Of a DNA stretch of 64,000 nucleotides, positions 26,027 to 34,688 are shown in pieces. Source of the stretch: JALZMG01 sp963739975 (GTDB lineage: Bacteria; Actinomycetota; Acidimicrobiia; Acidimicrobiales; Ilumatobacteraceae). Under the pieces are notes generated by a model, which did not search any database, was not told where the DNA came from, and worked only from the letters and a program-made list of their open reading frames with translations. Where the stretch lies: positions 1-64,000 of the forward strand of contig CAVUCK010000001.1 in NCBI GenBank assembly GCA_963739975.1, read 5' to 3'. Numbering within the stretch: position 1 is the stretch's first letter; every line of letters starts with the position of its first letter. A program made the position numbers and the translations under genes.

Positions 26027-27193
26027 TTGTTCGTTAAACGAGTGGCGATCTTGGTCGATCCGGACAAAGCCCTAGGCTACCAGCGCGCACTCACGACCTT
26101 TACGCGCATCGTCGGCGAAGCCGACTCCGAGCAGCGACTGCTGCAGAACGCCAGCGCGCAGGTCGCGCGCATCACGCATATCCGCCACGTCAAAGTGCTG
26201 CGTTATCGTCCCGATCAGGGAGACCTGCTGATCGAGGCCGGCGTCGGCTGGAAGCCGGGCGTCGTCGGGCATGTCAGTTTCGGCGCCGATCGCCACTCTT
26301 CGCCCGGGCGCTCGCTGCAAACCGGCGCGCCGGTCGCATGCGAGGACATCCGCAACGATCCGGAATTCCGCTACGCCGACGTGCTGCGCGAGCACGGCAT
26401 CATTTCCGTGCTCAACGTGCCGATCTTCGTCGACGGCAGCCACTGGGGCGTGCTCGAGGTCGACACGGTCGAGAAGACCGTTTTCGAGGAATTCGAGGTT
26501 CATTCGCTCTCGGTGTTCGCCAACATCATCGGCCTGTCGCTGGCGCGCCGCGGTTCGCAGGCCGACGCGCTGAGGGCCGCGACCGACACCACCAGCAGCC
26601 GCTCGCAAACCGAGATCCTGCTGCGCGAGCTGCAGCACCGGATGAAGAACAATCTGCAGGTGATCGTGGGCTTCCTCGCGCTGCAGCGGCGGCAGGCGTC
26701 CGGCGAGGAAGCGCGCGAGCGCATCTCGAGCGTGATGGACCGCGTGCTCGCGATCGGACTGGCGCACGATCAGCTCACGTTCAAGCAGAGCGGCAGCATC
26801 GTCGAAATGCACGATTATCTCAGGGCGTTGTGCGCCAACATCGACCCGCGCCGCCCGCGGATTGCCATCGAGGTGGACGTGGACGTGGCCGGCATCCCGC
26901 TCGACCGCGCCGTGCCGGTCGGCCTGGTCGTGAACGAGCTTGTCACCAACTCGGTCAAATACGCGTTCGATGACGAGGGCGGCGTCATCAATGTCGTGTT
27001 CCGGATCAACACGGCCATCGGCGAAGCCGAGGTCTCGGTGCGCGACAATGGCCGCGGGATGGGTCCGACCCGCAAGGGCGCGCTCGGCTTGCGGCTGGCG
27101 GAAATCCTCGCCGGCCAGCTCGGCGGGCGCCTCACCACACCCGCGGTGCCGAAGGGCACGCTGACGATACTGACGTTTCCCTATTCGGTCTGA
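26027..27193 (+). CDS. GAF-domain sensor histidine kinase (HisKA_2/HWE type)
   Basis: 388-aa soluble kinase without membrane segments. A GAF domain covers residues about 35-175 (GVGWKPGVVGHVSF, DPEFRYADVLREHGIISVLNVPIF). The dimerisation/phosphoacceptor region is ILLRELQHRMKNNLQVIVGFLALQRRQ with H204. The ATPase has N-box NELVTNSVKYAF (about 303-314) and the G1 text DNGRGMG. This H-R-x-K-N-N arrangement belongs to HisKA_2 kinases, frequent in alphaproteobacterial general stress (PhyR) and light responses. The start at TTG 26,027 or GTG 26,042 is uncertain. No response regulator is adjacent. Confidence 0.88.
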   Translation: MFVKRVAILVDPDKALGYQRALTTFTRIVGEADSEQRLLQNASAQVARITHIRHVKVLRYRPDQGDLLIEAGVGWKPGVVGHVSFGADRHSSPGRSLQTGAPVACEDIRNDPEFRYADVLREHGIISVLNVPIFVDGSHWGVLEVDTVEKTVFEEFEVHSLSVFANIIGLSLARRGSQADALRAATDTTSSRSQTEILLRELQHRMKNNLQVIVGFLALQRRQASGEEARERISSVMDRVLAIGLAHDQLTFKQSGSIVEMHDYLRALCANIDPRRPRIAIEVDVDVAGIPLDRAVPVGLVVNELVTNSVKYAFDDEGGVINVVFRINTAIGEAEVSVRDNGRGMGPTRKGALGLRLAEILAGQLGGRLTTPAVPKGTLTILTFPYSV

Positions 27194-27404
27194 GGGCCGC
27201 GTCACATCCCGTTCCGCGGCTGGTGTTCGGCGCCGAATGCGAGCGCGGCCGGCCGCCGAGGCTTTTCAGCGACGCCATCGGAGCACGGCCCACCTGCGGC
27301 TCTCCCCGGTTCCATTCGCACCGCCGGACGATCTCACGAATGAGCGATGCGCCGCGAACGCAATCGATGCGCGTGAATTGGTCTCGAGCGAGGAGGATTC
27401 AGCC

Positions 27405-28181
27405 ATGACACCATCAGGCAGGAACGGACGGATGCACACACCACCGGTCGTGTCGCCACAGGCGTGGGAGGCGGCCCGCAAGCAGCTGCTCGTGAAGGAA
27501 AAGGCCCAGACCCGCGCCCGTGACCGCCTGGCCGCCGAGCGCCGGCGAATGCCGTGGATGGCGGTGGAGACGGCGTATGCGTTCGAGCGGCCTGCCGGCA
27601 AGGCCAGCCTGCTCGACCTGTTCGACGGCCGGCGCCAGCTGATCGTCTATCGCGCCTTCTTCGAGCCGGGGGTGTCCGGCTGGCCCGACCACGCTTGCGT
27701 GGGCTGCTCCATGGTGGCCGACCAGGTCGCCCACGTCGCGCACCTCAACGCCCGCGACACCACCCTCGTCTTCGTCTCGCGTGCGCCGCAGGAGGAGATC
27801 GCGCGGCTGAAGGCGCGGATGGGCTGGGAGATGCCGTGGTTCACCCTCACGGACAGCTTCGACGCCGACTTCGGCGTGGACGAGTGGCACGGCACCAACG
27901 TGTTCTACCGTGACGGCGATCGCGTGTTCCGCACATACTTCATCAACAACCGCGGCGACGAGCAGATGGGGAGCACCTGGAATTACCTCGACATCACGCC
28001 GCTGGGCCGGCAGGAGGACTGGGAGGACTCGCCCGAGGGTTATCCGCAGACCCCGCCCTACGAGTGGTGGAACTGGCACGACAGCTACGTCGCAGGCGCA
28101 GCGCCCGACAAGAAACGGGTCGAGGTGTCGGACGCCGGAGAGGCGGCATCCCGGAAACAGCACGCGAGCACGAAGCGATGA
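27405..28181 (+). CDS. DUF899 thioredoxin-like family protein
   Basis: Intact 258-aa protein. ATG 27,405 follows a good AGGAGG at 27,391. The core LLDLFDGRRQLIVYRAFFEPGV...CVGCSMVADQVAHVAHLNARDTTLVFVSRAP is the thioredoxin-like DUF899 domain with a C-x-x-C (CVGC), and the C-terminal WNYLDITPLGRQE is standard. Family members are often near AHSA1/ArsR genes, as here. Redox function is inferred only. Confidence 0.87.
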   Translation: MTPSGRNGRMHTPPVVSPQAWEAARKQLLVKEKAQTRARDRLAAERRRMPWMAVETAYAFERPAGKASLLDLFDGRRQLIVYRAFFEPGVSGWPDHACVGCSMVADQVAHVAHLNARDTTLVFVSRAPQEEIARLKARMGWEMPWFTLTDSFDADFGVDEWHGTNVFYRDGDRVFRTYFINNRGDEQMGSTWNYLDITPLGRQEDWEDSPEGYPQTPPYEWWNWHDSYVAGAAPDKKRVEVSDAGEAASRKQHASTKR

Positions 28182-28221
28182 GCCGGGCCTGCGGCCCGCC
28201 TCTCAGACAAGACCAGCAAGC

Positions 28222-28336
28222 GTAGCCCGCATGGAGCCTAAAGCGCGTATACGCGCGTCTGCGACGCGCTATGGCGCAATGCGGGGTTCTTGCCGCGAGG
28301 TCGATCCCGGATTTCGCTGCGCTCCAACCGGCCTAC
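28222..28336. repeat. dispersed intergenic repeat, copy 3
   Basis: Starts GTAGCCCGCATGGAGCC and ends ACCGGCCTAC. Inside are GCGCGTATACGCGCG and the block GCGCTATGGCGCAATGCGG with TTCTTGCCGCGAGGTCG, shared almost base for base with copy 2 at 15,486-15,634. The remaining 28,337-28,520 up to the transposase leader has no gene I can support and may include the left end of the IS110 element. Confidence 0.7.
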
Positions 28337-28520
28337 ACGAGAGGTCAGCGCCTGGCCGTCGAGACTTCACGCTGAGGAGCGCGCCGAAGCGTCGCGCGAG
28401 CGCCGCGCAGGCGGGCGTGTCGGGGCACGAGGGCACCTGCTCCGCCCTTGGCAATCCTTCGAGACATTCGGGCTGAACGCCCTCATTCCTCAGACCGTAT
28501 GTCCTTTCCGATTCTGAGGC

Positions 28521-28592
28521 GACTCACCCTCGATGCGAGTGCGAGGGTTACCCGGATAGGCCGGGCAGAGCCTCACGCAAGGAGGGTGAGTC
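28521..28592 (+). promoter_or_regulatory. leader hairpin covering the transposase ribosome site
   Basis: An 11-bp inverted pair, GACTCACCCTC at 28,521-28,531 and GAGGGTGAGTC at 28,582-28,592, separated by 50 bases. The right arm contains the GGAGG ribosome site and ends exactly at the ATG of the transposase. Folding would hide the start region and keep transposase low. Confidence 0.6.
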
Positions 28593-29723
28593 ATGGTCGA
28601 TCATAGCGAAGCTTTCGTGGGTTTCGATACATCGAAGTTGCGCAATGCGGTAGCCATTGCGGATGGCGGTCGAGGTGGTGAGATACGCTTTTACGGAGAG
28701 ATCGAGAACACTCCGGCGGCGACGGCGAAGCTGGTGCGCAAGCTCGCCGCGAAGTATGAGCGGCTGATGTTCTGCTACGAGGCGGGGCCGACCGGATACG
28801 GCCTGCACCGGCAGATCAAAGGCCTCGGCTTCGAATGTGTGGTGGTAGCGCCTTCGCTGATCCCCAAGCGCCCGGGTGACAAGGTAAAGACCAACCGGCG
28901 CGATGCCGTCAACCTTGCGAGGCTGCTGCGCGCCGATGAGCTCACCGCGGTCTGGGTTCCGGATGGAGGTCACGAGGCGATGCGCGACCTGACCCGGGCG
29001 CGCGAGACGGCGATGCTGGATTTGCGCACGAAGCGCCAGCATGTCTCGGCCTTTCTGTTGCGCCTGGAGCGACCTTACCCGGAAGGCAAGAAGACCTGGA
29101 CCAAGGCGCATATGGGCTGGATTGCGAGCCAGAAGCTCGACTATCCGGAGCATCGCATCGTGCTCGAGGAGATGATGCTTTCGGTGCGCCAGGCGCAGGA
29201 GCGCCTCGAGCGCCTGGAGCAGGCCATCGCGGCTGCCGTCCCGGATTGGTCGCTCGCCCCCGTGGTCACCGCGTTGATGGCCATGCGCGGCATCGATCTG
29301 ATCGCAGCGACGACGCTTCTGGCCGAGGTCGGCGATCTCTCAAGGTTCCAAACGCCGCTCGAGTTGATGGCCTATCTCGGGCTCGTGCCGTCGGAGCATT
29401 CGACCGGGGACGAGATCCAGCGCGGGCCGATCACCAAGGCCGGCAACCGGCGCGCCCGCCGCATGCTGGTGGAGTGCTCCTGGAGCTATCTGCATCCGCC
29501 CCGGGTCGGGCGCGCCAAGCAGCAAAAGGTCGACGCCGCGACGCCGGCGGTGCGCGAGATTGCCTGGAAGGCGCAGCACCGACTGTACCGGCGCTATCGC
29601 GCTTTGATCAGGAAGGGAAAGCGCAAGACCGTCGCCATCGTGGCGATCGCGCGCGAGCTCGCCGGCTTCATCTGGGCGGTCGCTCGCGCAACTACAACGG
29701 CACATGCCGCGGTCGCGAGCTGA
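28593..29723 (+). CDS. IS110-family transposase
   Basis: Intact 376-aa DEDD transposase. The RuvC-like N-terminal domain has the first Asp in AFVGFDTSKLRNAVA, Glu in FCYEAGPTGYGLHRQI, and the last acidic pair in KTNRRDAVNLARLLRADEL. The C-terminal transposase_20 domain reads MRGIDLIAATTLLAEVGDLSRFQTPLELMAYLGLVPSE...NRRARRMLVECSW and carries the serine-bearing part that completes the active site. No frameshift, unlike many neighbours, so the copy may be active or well covered. Confidence 0.93.
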   Translation: MVDHSEAFVGFDTSKLRNAVAIADGGRGGEIRFYGEIENTPAATAKLVRKLAAKYERLMFCYEAGPTGYGLHRQIKGLGFECVVVAPSLIPKRPGDKVKTNRRDAVNLARLLRADELTAVWVPDGGHEAMRDLTRARETAMLDLRTKRQHVSAFLLRLERPYPEGKKTWTKAHMGWIASQKLDYPEHRIVLEEMMLSVRQAQERLERLEQAIAAAVPDWSLAPVVTALMAMRGIDLIAATTLLAEVGDLSRFQTPLELMAYLGLVPSEHSTGDEIQRGPITKAGNRRARRMLVECSWSYLHPPRVGRAKQQKVDAATPAVREIAWKAQHRLYRRYRALIRKGKRKTVAIVAIARELAGFIWAVARATTTAHAAVAS

Positions 29724-30175
29724 GGGCCTTCCGGGAGCAGCCAGTGGCAACGCCGAACCACAAGGGAGGCCTCCGCGCCGGGGCATGATCCGGCGAAGAC
29801 TAAAATCTCGTGCAACGGCGGGAGCGGAGCCGCGGCAAGGGGAATACCCGATCATCCTGTGTGGCCGATCGCAAGATCGACGCCCGACCTCAGACCGGGA
29901 CAGCCCCAGACGGAAAGACGGACAGGCGTGAACCCGCGAATAAGAGCTTGTTGACCGACGTCTCTGGGTTCCGCTCCTCCCGTTGCACGATCATCCCTCT
30001 CGCACTTTTTCGGGGATCCTCGGAGAGAAAGGAAATCTCATGCTTCTACTCTTGACTTGGGACATAAGAGGATGAGGCCTTCGGGACGCCCGGCGCCGCG
30101 CAAAATTGAACTTGACGGGCCTTGAGCTTGGTGGCCCGATCCGGTCCATCAGAACGATACTTGGGAGGATCAGAT
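29724..30175. other. 450-bp region: IS110 right flank and TRAP leader
   Basis: No supportable gene. The first ~300 bases contain several short hairpins (CGATCGCAAGATCG around 29,870; CCCGACC...GACCGGG just after) and probably include the right end of the IS element. The last part contains TTGACTTGGGACATAAG near 30,054 and GGGAGG just before the TRAP binding-protein start at 30,176. Confidence 0.45.
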
Positions 30176-31224
30176 ATGTCTCGCTTCATGACGTCTGCCG
30201 TTTACGGCGGCGCCGCGCTCGCTTTCGCGACATTGGTGGGCTGGTCGTCGGCCGCCCATTCCCAGACCACCACCTTGACGATGTCGAGCTGGGTGCCGCC
30301 GTCGCACCTGCATCACCAAGGACGTCCTGGTGGTCTGGGCCCAGAACGTCGAGAAGGCGACCAACGGCCGGGTCAAATTCCAGATGCTGCCGAAGGCGCC
30401 CGCGGCCGCGCCGGGGACCTTCGACGCCGTCAGGGACGGCCTGGTCGATGTTTCCTACGTGACGGCAAGCTACACGCCGGCGCGCCACGTGCTGCCATTG
30501 CTGCCCGAGCTGCCGGGAGCCGGCGCCACCGCCGAAATCAATTCGGTGGCCTACTCGCGCATCCACTGGAAGTATCTCCACGCCGTCGGCGAGTACAAGG
30601 GCGTCAAGCTGCTCGGCGTCTTCACGCATGGGCCGGGCCAGATGTTCAACACCAAGCGGCCGATCACCAAGGTCGAGGATCTCGCCGGCATGAAAATCCG
30701 CTCCGGCGGCGGCATCTCGGAGGAAATGGCACGTGCGCTCGGCGCCTCGGCTTTCGTCAAGCCGGCGCCCGAGTCCTACGAGCTGTTGAGCTCCGGCGTG
30801 GCCGACGGGACGTTCTTCCCGCTGGAATCGATCATATCCTTCAAGCTCGGCCCGGTGATCAAGTACGCCACGCTGTTCCCCGGCGGCTTCTACAGCTCCG
30901 CATTCGGCTTCTTCATGAACGAGGACAAGTGGAACAAGCTCTCCAAGGCCGGATCAGGATGCAATCATGTCCGTTTCGGGCGAGGCGCTGGCGCGCCTCG
31001 CCGGCAAGGCCTGGGACGCCACCGATCGCGCCGCGCTGGAAGAAATGAAGAAGGCCGGCATCCAGACCGTGGAAGCGTCGCCCGAACTGGTCAAAGGCGT
31101 GCAGGAGCGGTCGAAAGCCATCATCGACAAGTGGATCCAGGACGCGACCGCCAAGGGCGTCGACGGCGCCAAGGTGTTCGCCGAGTTCCACGAGGAGCTG
31201 AAGCGCGTCTCTGCCGGCATGTAG
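30176..31224 (+). CDS. TRAP transporter solute-binding protein (DctP type, frameshifted)
   Basis: Periplasmic receptor of a TRAP importer for organic acids. The signal peptide ends SAAHSQ, then TTTLTMSSWVPPSHH and, after an indel near 30,310, DVLVVWAQNVEKATNGRVKFQMLPKA. The conserved arginine block is ITKVEDLAGMKIRSGGG, with FPLESI later. A second indel near 30,950 precedes IMSVSGEALARLAGKAWDATDR. It ends ELKRVSAGM, about 348 aa when corrected. ATG 30,176 has GGGAGG upstream. Immediately precedes the membrane subunits. Confidence 0.87.
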
Positions 31225-31236
31225 CGGCGTCGCGCG

Positions 31237-31759
31237 GTGTCATCGAAAAGCTCTGACGGCGGCGCCTGGCTCGATCGCACGCTGGGCGCCGCCGCTGCCG
31301 TGCTGCTGCTCGGCCTGATGGTGATCACGACGGCCGACGTGATCGGCCGCTACATCTTCAACTGGCCGCTGCGCGGCGCCTTCGAGATCACCGAGCTGCT
31401 GTTGCTGGCGCTGATATTCGCCGGCCTGCCGCTGGTCTCGCGGGCGGACGAGCACGTGACCCTGGATTTCATCGATGCGGCGCTCGGGGAGCGCGGCCGC
31501 CGGCTGCTCCGCCGCGTCGTCAATGTCGTGTGCGGGCTCATCATCCTGGGCCTGGCCTGGCGCGTCTGGATCAAGGCCGGAAAGATCGCCGGCTATGGCG
31601 ATACCACCGATGTGCTGCGCATACCGGTCGGGCCGTTCGTCTATTTCATGGCGCTGATGGTGGCGATCACCGCCATCGTCCATCTCGTCAAGGCCGTTCT
31701 GCCGGCTCCACCCGAAAGGCCCAAGGACGTTCGATCCCGACAAGGTGAGCCCGACATGA
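31237..31759 (+). CDS. TRAP transporter small permease (DctQ type; fused to the next gene by a frameshift)
   Basis: Small four-helix membrane subunit: VLLLGLMVITTADVIGRYIFNWPLRGAFEITELLLLALIFAGLPLVSRADEHVTLDFI is the standard DctQ core. GTG start at 31,237. As written the frame reads straight into the large subunit with no stop. One extra G near 31,728 explains this: without it the frame gives FDPDKVSPT and stops at TGA 31,757-31,759, overlapping the DctM ATG. About 173 aa. Confidence 0.83.
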
Positions 31760-33054
31760 CGGAAGGCCTGGTCGGCCTGGGCCTCATGATGGTGATCGCG
31801 CTGCTGCGCATTCCGATCGCCATCGCGATGGGCGTCGTCGGCTTCCTCGGCGTCGCGTATCTGCGCGACTGGAATTTCGCGCCGGCCATGGCGATGGTCG
31901 AAACCAAGGTCTACGAGACCGGACGCAATTACACGCTGTCCGTGGTGCCGCTGTTCATCCTGATGGGCAACTTCGTCACGCGGGCCGGAATGTCGCAGGA
32001 GCTGTTCCGCGCCGCCTACACCTTCGTCGGCCACCTGCGCGGCGGCCTCGCGATGGCGACGGTGGTCGCCTGCGCCGGCTTCGGCGCGATCTGCGGCTCG
32101 TCGATCGCAACGGCTGCGACCATGGCCAAGGTCGCCTATCCGGCCATGAAGGAGCTCGGCTATTCGGATCGCCTGTCCACCGGTGCGGTCGCGGCGGGCG
32201 GAACGCTCGGCATCCTCATTCCGCCGTCGACCCTGATGGTGATCTACGGCGTGATGACCGAGACCAATATCGGGAAGATGTTTGCCGCCGGCCTCCTGCC
32301 GGGAATTCTCGCGACGTTCCTGCTCTGCCTGGCGGTGCAATGGACCGTCTTCCGCGACCCCGCCTCCGGTCCGCGCGGCGAAAAATGCAGCTGGGGGCAG
32401 CGGCTGCGTGCGTTCGAGGGCGTGTGGGCCGTCGCGCTGCTGTTTTTCGTGGTCATGGGCGGCATCTATGGCGGCGTGTTCACCGCCACGGAAGGCGCGG
32501 GGATCGGCGCTTTCGGCGCGCTGTGCTTCGCGCTCGCCCGGCGCGCCCTGTCGTGGCGCACCTTCCTCGACGCCCTGGTCGAATCGGGGCGCACCACCGC
32601 GATGCTGTTCGCCATCCTCACCGGCGCCCTGATGTTCGCCGAGTTCGTCAACTACACGACGATGCCGGACGATCTGAAAACGCTGGTCACCACGCTCAAC
32701 CTGTCGCCGATCATGGTCATCACGGCGATCTGTGCCATCTACGTCATTCTCGGCACCGCGATGGAAGAGCTGTCCATGATCCTTCTCACCGTGCCGGTGT
32801 TCTTCCCGCTCGTCGTGCATCTGGGATTCGACCCGATCTGGTTCGGCATCCTGATCGTCGTGGTTGTCGAGATCGGGCTGATCAGCCCGCCGGTCGGAAT
32901 GAACCTGTTCGTGCTCAATGCCCTGCTGCCGCACGTGCCGACCCGGATCCTGTTCCAGGGCGTACTGCCGTTCGTGGTCGCCGATGTCGTGCGGCTCGGC
33001 ATCCTCATCGCGTTTCCGGCGATCTCGCTGTGGTTGCCCAGCCTGATGCGGTGA
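31756..33054 (+). CDS. TRAP transporter large permease (DctM type)
   Basis: 432-aa membrane subunit with about 11-12 helices. Landmarks are PLFILMGNFVTRAGMSQELF, CGSSIATAATMAKVAYPAMKELGYSDRLSTGAVAAGGTLGILIPPST and GLISPPVGMNLFVLNAL. ATG 31,756 follows AAGGTGAG and overlaps the corrected DctQ stop, so two genes rather than a fused DctQM are favoured. Completes the TRAP importer with the receptor at 30,176. The substrate is likely a carboxylate. Confidence 0.9.
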   Translation: MTEGLVGLGLMMVIALLRIPIAIAMGVVGFLGVAYLRDWNFAPAMAMVETKVYETGRNYTLSVVPLFILMGNFVTRAGMSQELFRAAYTFVGHLRGGLAMATVVACAGFGAICGSSIATAATMAKVAYPAMKELGYSDRLSTGAVAAGGTLGILIPPSTLMVIYGVMTETNIGKMFAAGLLPGILATFLLCLAVQWTVFRDPASGPRGEKCSWGQRLRAFEGVWAVALLFFVVMGGIYGGVFTATEGAGIGAFGALCFALARRALSWRTFLDALVESGRTTAMLFAILTGALMFAEFVNYTTMPDDLKTLVTTLNLSPIMVITAICAIYVILGTAMEELSMILLTVPVFFPLVVHLGFDPIWFGILIVVVVEIGLISPPVGMNLFVLNALLPHVPTRILFQGVLPFVVADVVRLGILIAFPAISLWLPSLMR

Positions 33055-33089
33055 TCGGGCGGCGCATCGTGCCGATCCGCAGGCGGGAT

Positions 33090-33222
33090 AGAAGCGACAG
33101 CGGCCTTGAATTTTCGATTCCCCTCGTGGCCGTGCAGATCGGCCTCATGCTGGCCGACCGCCTCGAGAGTCGTCGTGCCGCCCTGCGAGAAGCCGATCAC
33201 CGCGATGCGGCTCGCATCGAAG
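33090..33222 (-). pseudogene. dienelactone-hydrolase-family fragment
   Basis: About 44 codons on the minus strand, RTFDASRIAVIGFSQGGTTTLEAV then GQHEADLHGHEGNRKFKAAVA, match the nucleophile-elbow region (G-x-S-x-G as GFSQGG) of dienelactone hydrolases. No start or end is present; the match stops in the TRAP-side spacer and in the Fic operator array. A relic of a gene cut by whatever brought in the Fic gene. Confidence 0.6.
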
Positions 33223-33223
33223 G

Positions 33224-33322
33224 TGCGGAGAATGAACTCGGTATTCTCCGCACTTCATGCGGAGAATGAACTTGTGCTTGCGGAGAATAAACCGCATAAT
33301 CTCCGCATGAGGTGCGGAGATT
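33224..33322. promoter_or_regulatory. six-copy TGCGGAGAAT operator array upstream of the Fic gene
   Basis: TGCGGAGAAT or its complement at 33,224, 33,243 (inverted), 33,258, 33,279, 33,298 (inverted, AATCTCCGCA) and 33,313 (TGCGGAGATT). Two pairs, 33,243-33,267 and 33,298-33,322, are perfect 10-bp inverted repeats with a 5-base spacer; the last touches the ATG at 33,323. The final copy also supplies the only ribosome-site-like text (GCGGAG), so a bound repressor would block translation start and promoter alike. Confidence 0.75.
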
Positions 33323-34437
33323 ATGCACAGGTACATCCACGAGCTGCCGGAATGGCCAAAATTCCATTGGAACGACAAGACTTTGGCGGAGCAGCTTGCC
33401 GCCGTCCGGCACCGCCAGGGGCGGCTGATTGGCCGTATGCAGGCGCTTGGGTTTCCACTGCGGGAAGAAGCCGTCCTCACCACGCTGACCGAGGACGTGC
33501 TCAAGTCCAGCGAGATCGAGGGCGAAATCCTCGACAGAGACCAGGTGCGGTCCTCGATTGCGCGACGCCTCGGCATCGAGGCGGGCGCTCTGTCGCCATC
33601 CGACCGCAAGGTTGACGGCGTGGTCGAGATGATGCTCGACGCGACGCAGAAGTACAAAGAGCCGCTCAACGCCGAGCGGTTGTTCGGATGGCATGCGTCG
33701 CTGTTTCCGACCGGACGCAGCGGCATGGACAGGATCATTGTCGGCGCGTGGCGAGACGACAGGCAAGGACCGATGCAGGTCGTCTCGAGGGCCTACAGCG
33801 ACGACCAGCGTTCACTATGAAGCGCCCGCCGCGGCGCTGCTCGAGGCGGAGATGAAAGCGTTCCTGACTGGTTCAACAGCGAGCAGCCGACATCGATCCA
33901 GTCCTCAAGGCGGCACTGGCGCATCAGTGGTTCGTCACCATCCATCCGTTCGATGACGGCAACGGACGCATCGCGCGTGCGGTTGCCGACATGGCCCTCG
34001 CCCGATCGGAGGACAGCCCACAGCGCTTCTACAGCATGTCCGCGCAAATCCGCCTGGAGCGGAACGCATATTACGACATGCTGGAAGCTACGCAGAAGAG
34101 CGCGGATCTCGACGTCACGAAGTGGCTGCAATGGTTCCTTGCCTGTCTCGACCGTGCATTCAGCGGCGCGGAGAGGATTCTCGCCGCCGTTTTCCGCAAG
34201 GCCGAGTTCTGGCAGAAGCATCGCGCTGCGCCGATCAACGAGCGGCAGCGCAACATGCTCAACCGCCTGCTGGACGGATTCGAGGGCAAGCTCACATCAT
34301 CGAAATATGCCGTGATCGAAAAGACATCACCCGACACCGCTTTGCGCGACATCACCGATCTCGTCGAGCGCGGCATCCTCAAGAAGGACGAAGGCGGAGG
34401 ACGTAGCACCAGCTACTCGCTCGTCGAGGTGGCATGA
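33323..34437 (+). CDS. Fic-family AMP-transferase with DUF4172 N-domain (frameshifted)
   Basis: Fic protein of about 370 aa. N-terminal DUF4172 domain: YIHELPEWPKFHWNDKTLAEQLAAVRHRQGRLIGRM. The self-inhibitory helix motif S62-x-x-x-E66-G67 lies in KSSEIEGEIL. The Fic core HPFDDGNGRIAR (33,943-33,978) keeps the catalytic His and the phosphate-binding GNGR. A C-terminal winged helix (INERQRNMLNRLLDGFEGKLTSSKYAVIEKTSPDTALRDITDLVERGILKK) may bind DNA. Indels near 33,808 and 33,870 split the gene. Family members move AMP from ATP to target proteins. Control by the operator array is likely, perhaps by its own winged helix. Confidence 0.87.
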
Positions 34438-34459
34438 CCTCGACAAGAGCGCTCTATTT

Positions 34460-34575
34460 TGAACCACCCGGGGTTTGCCGGAGGCTCCAACTCCTGAGAA
34501 GGTGGAGCCATGACAAGCAAGACGACGAACAAAGTTTTCTTCCGAGGTCCGAGCCCGCGCGGTGGGGATCCGCTG
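34460..34575 (+). mobile_element. IS3-family 5' remnant
   Basis: Text from GAACCACCCGGGGTTTGCCG to GAGGTCCGAGCCCGCGCGG resembles the left end and first codons of an IS3-type orfA common in Rhizobiales: the encoded start MTSKTTNK at ATG 34,510 is followed in undamaged copies by a helix-turn-helix. Here the frame slips after eight codons and the match ends near 34,570. A dead fragment between the Fic gene and the toxin-antitoxin genes. Confidence 0.55.
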
Positions 34576-34629
34576 ATTTCCGCGCGCAACTCTTAAATCA
34601 TTGAAATACATCAATTTTCTTGAGAAGGC

Positions 34630-34684
34630 TTGACATGCCGGCGGCGGCTTGTCTATACCTAGACATCATCTCTACAGATAGACA
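34630..34684 (+). promoter_or_regulatory. toxin-antitoxin promoter and operator
   Basis: TTGACA at 34,630-34,635 and TATACC at 34,654-34,659 (18-base spacer) form a plausible sigma-70 promoter. A perfect palindrome TGTCTA-TACC-TAGACA (34,650-34,665) overlaps the -10, and a further TAGACA half-site lies at 34,679-34,684, just before the antitoxin ATG. The layout fits autorepression by the antitoxin. Confidence 0.7.
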
Positions 34685-34688
34685 TTTG

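Larger units (their letters stand above)
28500..30000 (+). mobile_element. IS110-family insertion sequence (ends approximate)
   Basis: One intact IS110-type transposase gene (28,593-29,723) flanked by about 100-400 bases of non-coding DNA on each side, the usual design of this family, which has no terminal inverted repeats or clear target duplication. Because of that the ends cannot be fixed from one copy. Elements of this family are now known to carry a bridge RNA in one non-coding flank; the leader hairpin or the 29,724-30,050 flank could be that RNA. Confidence 0.55.

Noticed and set aside
31240..32934. A 564-codon frame opposite the TRAP permeases
   Set aside because: Made of Asp/Gln/His-rich antisense text; the sense strand encodes clear membrane helices.
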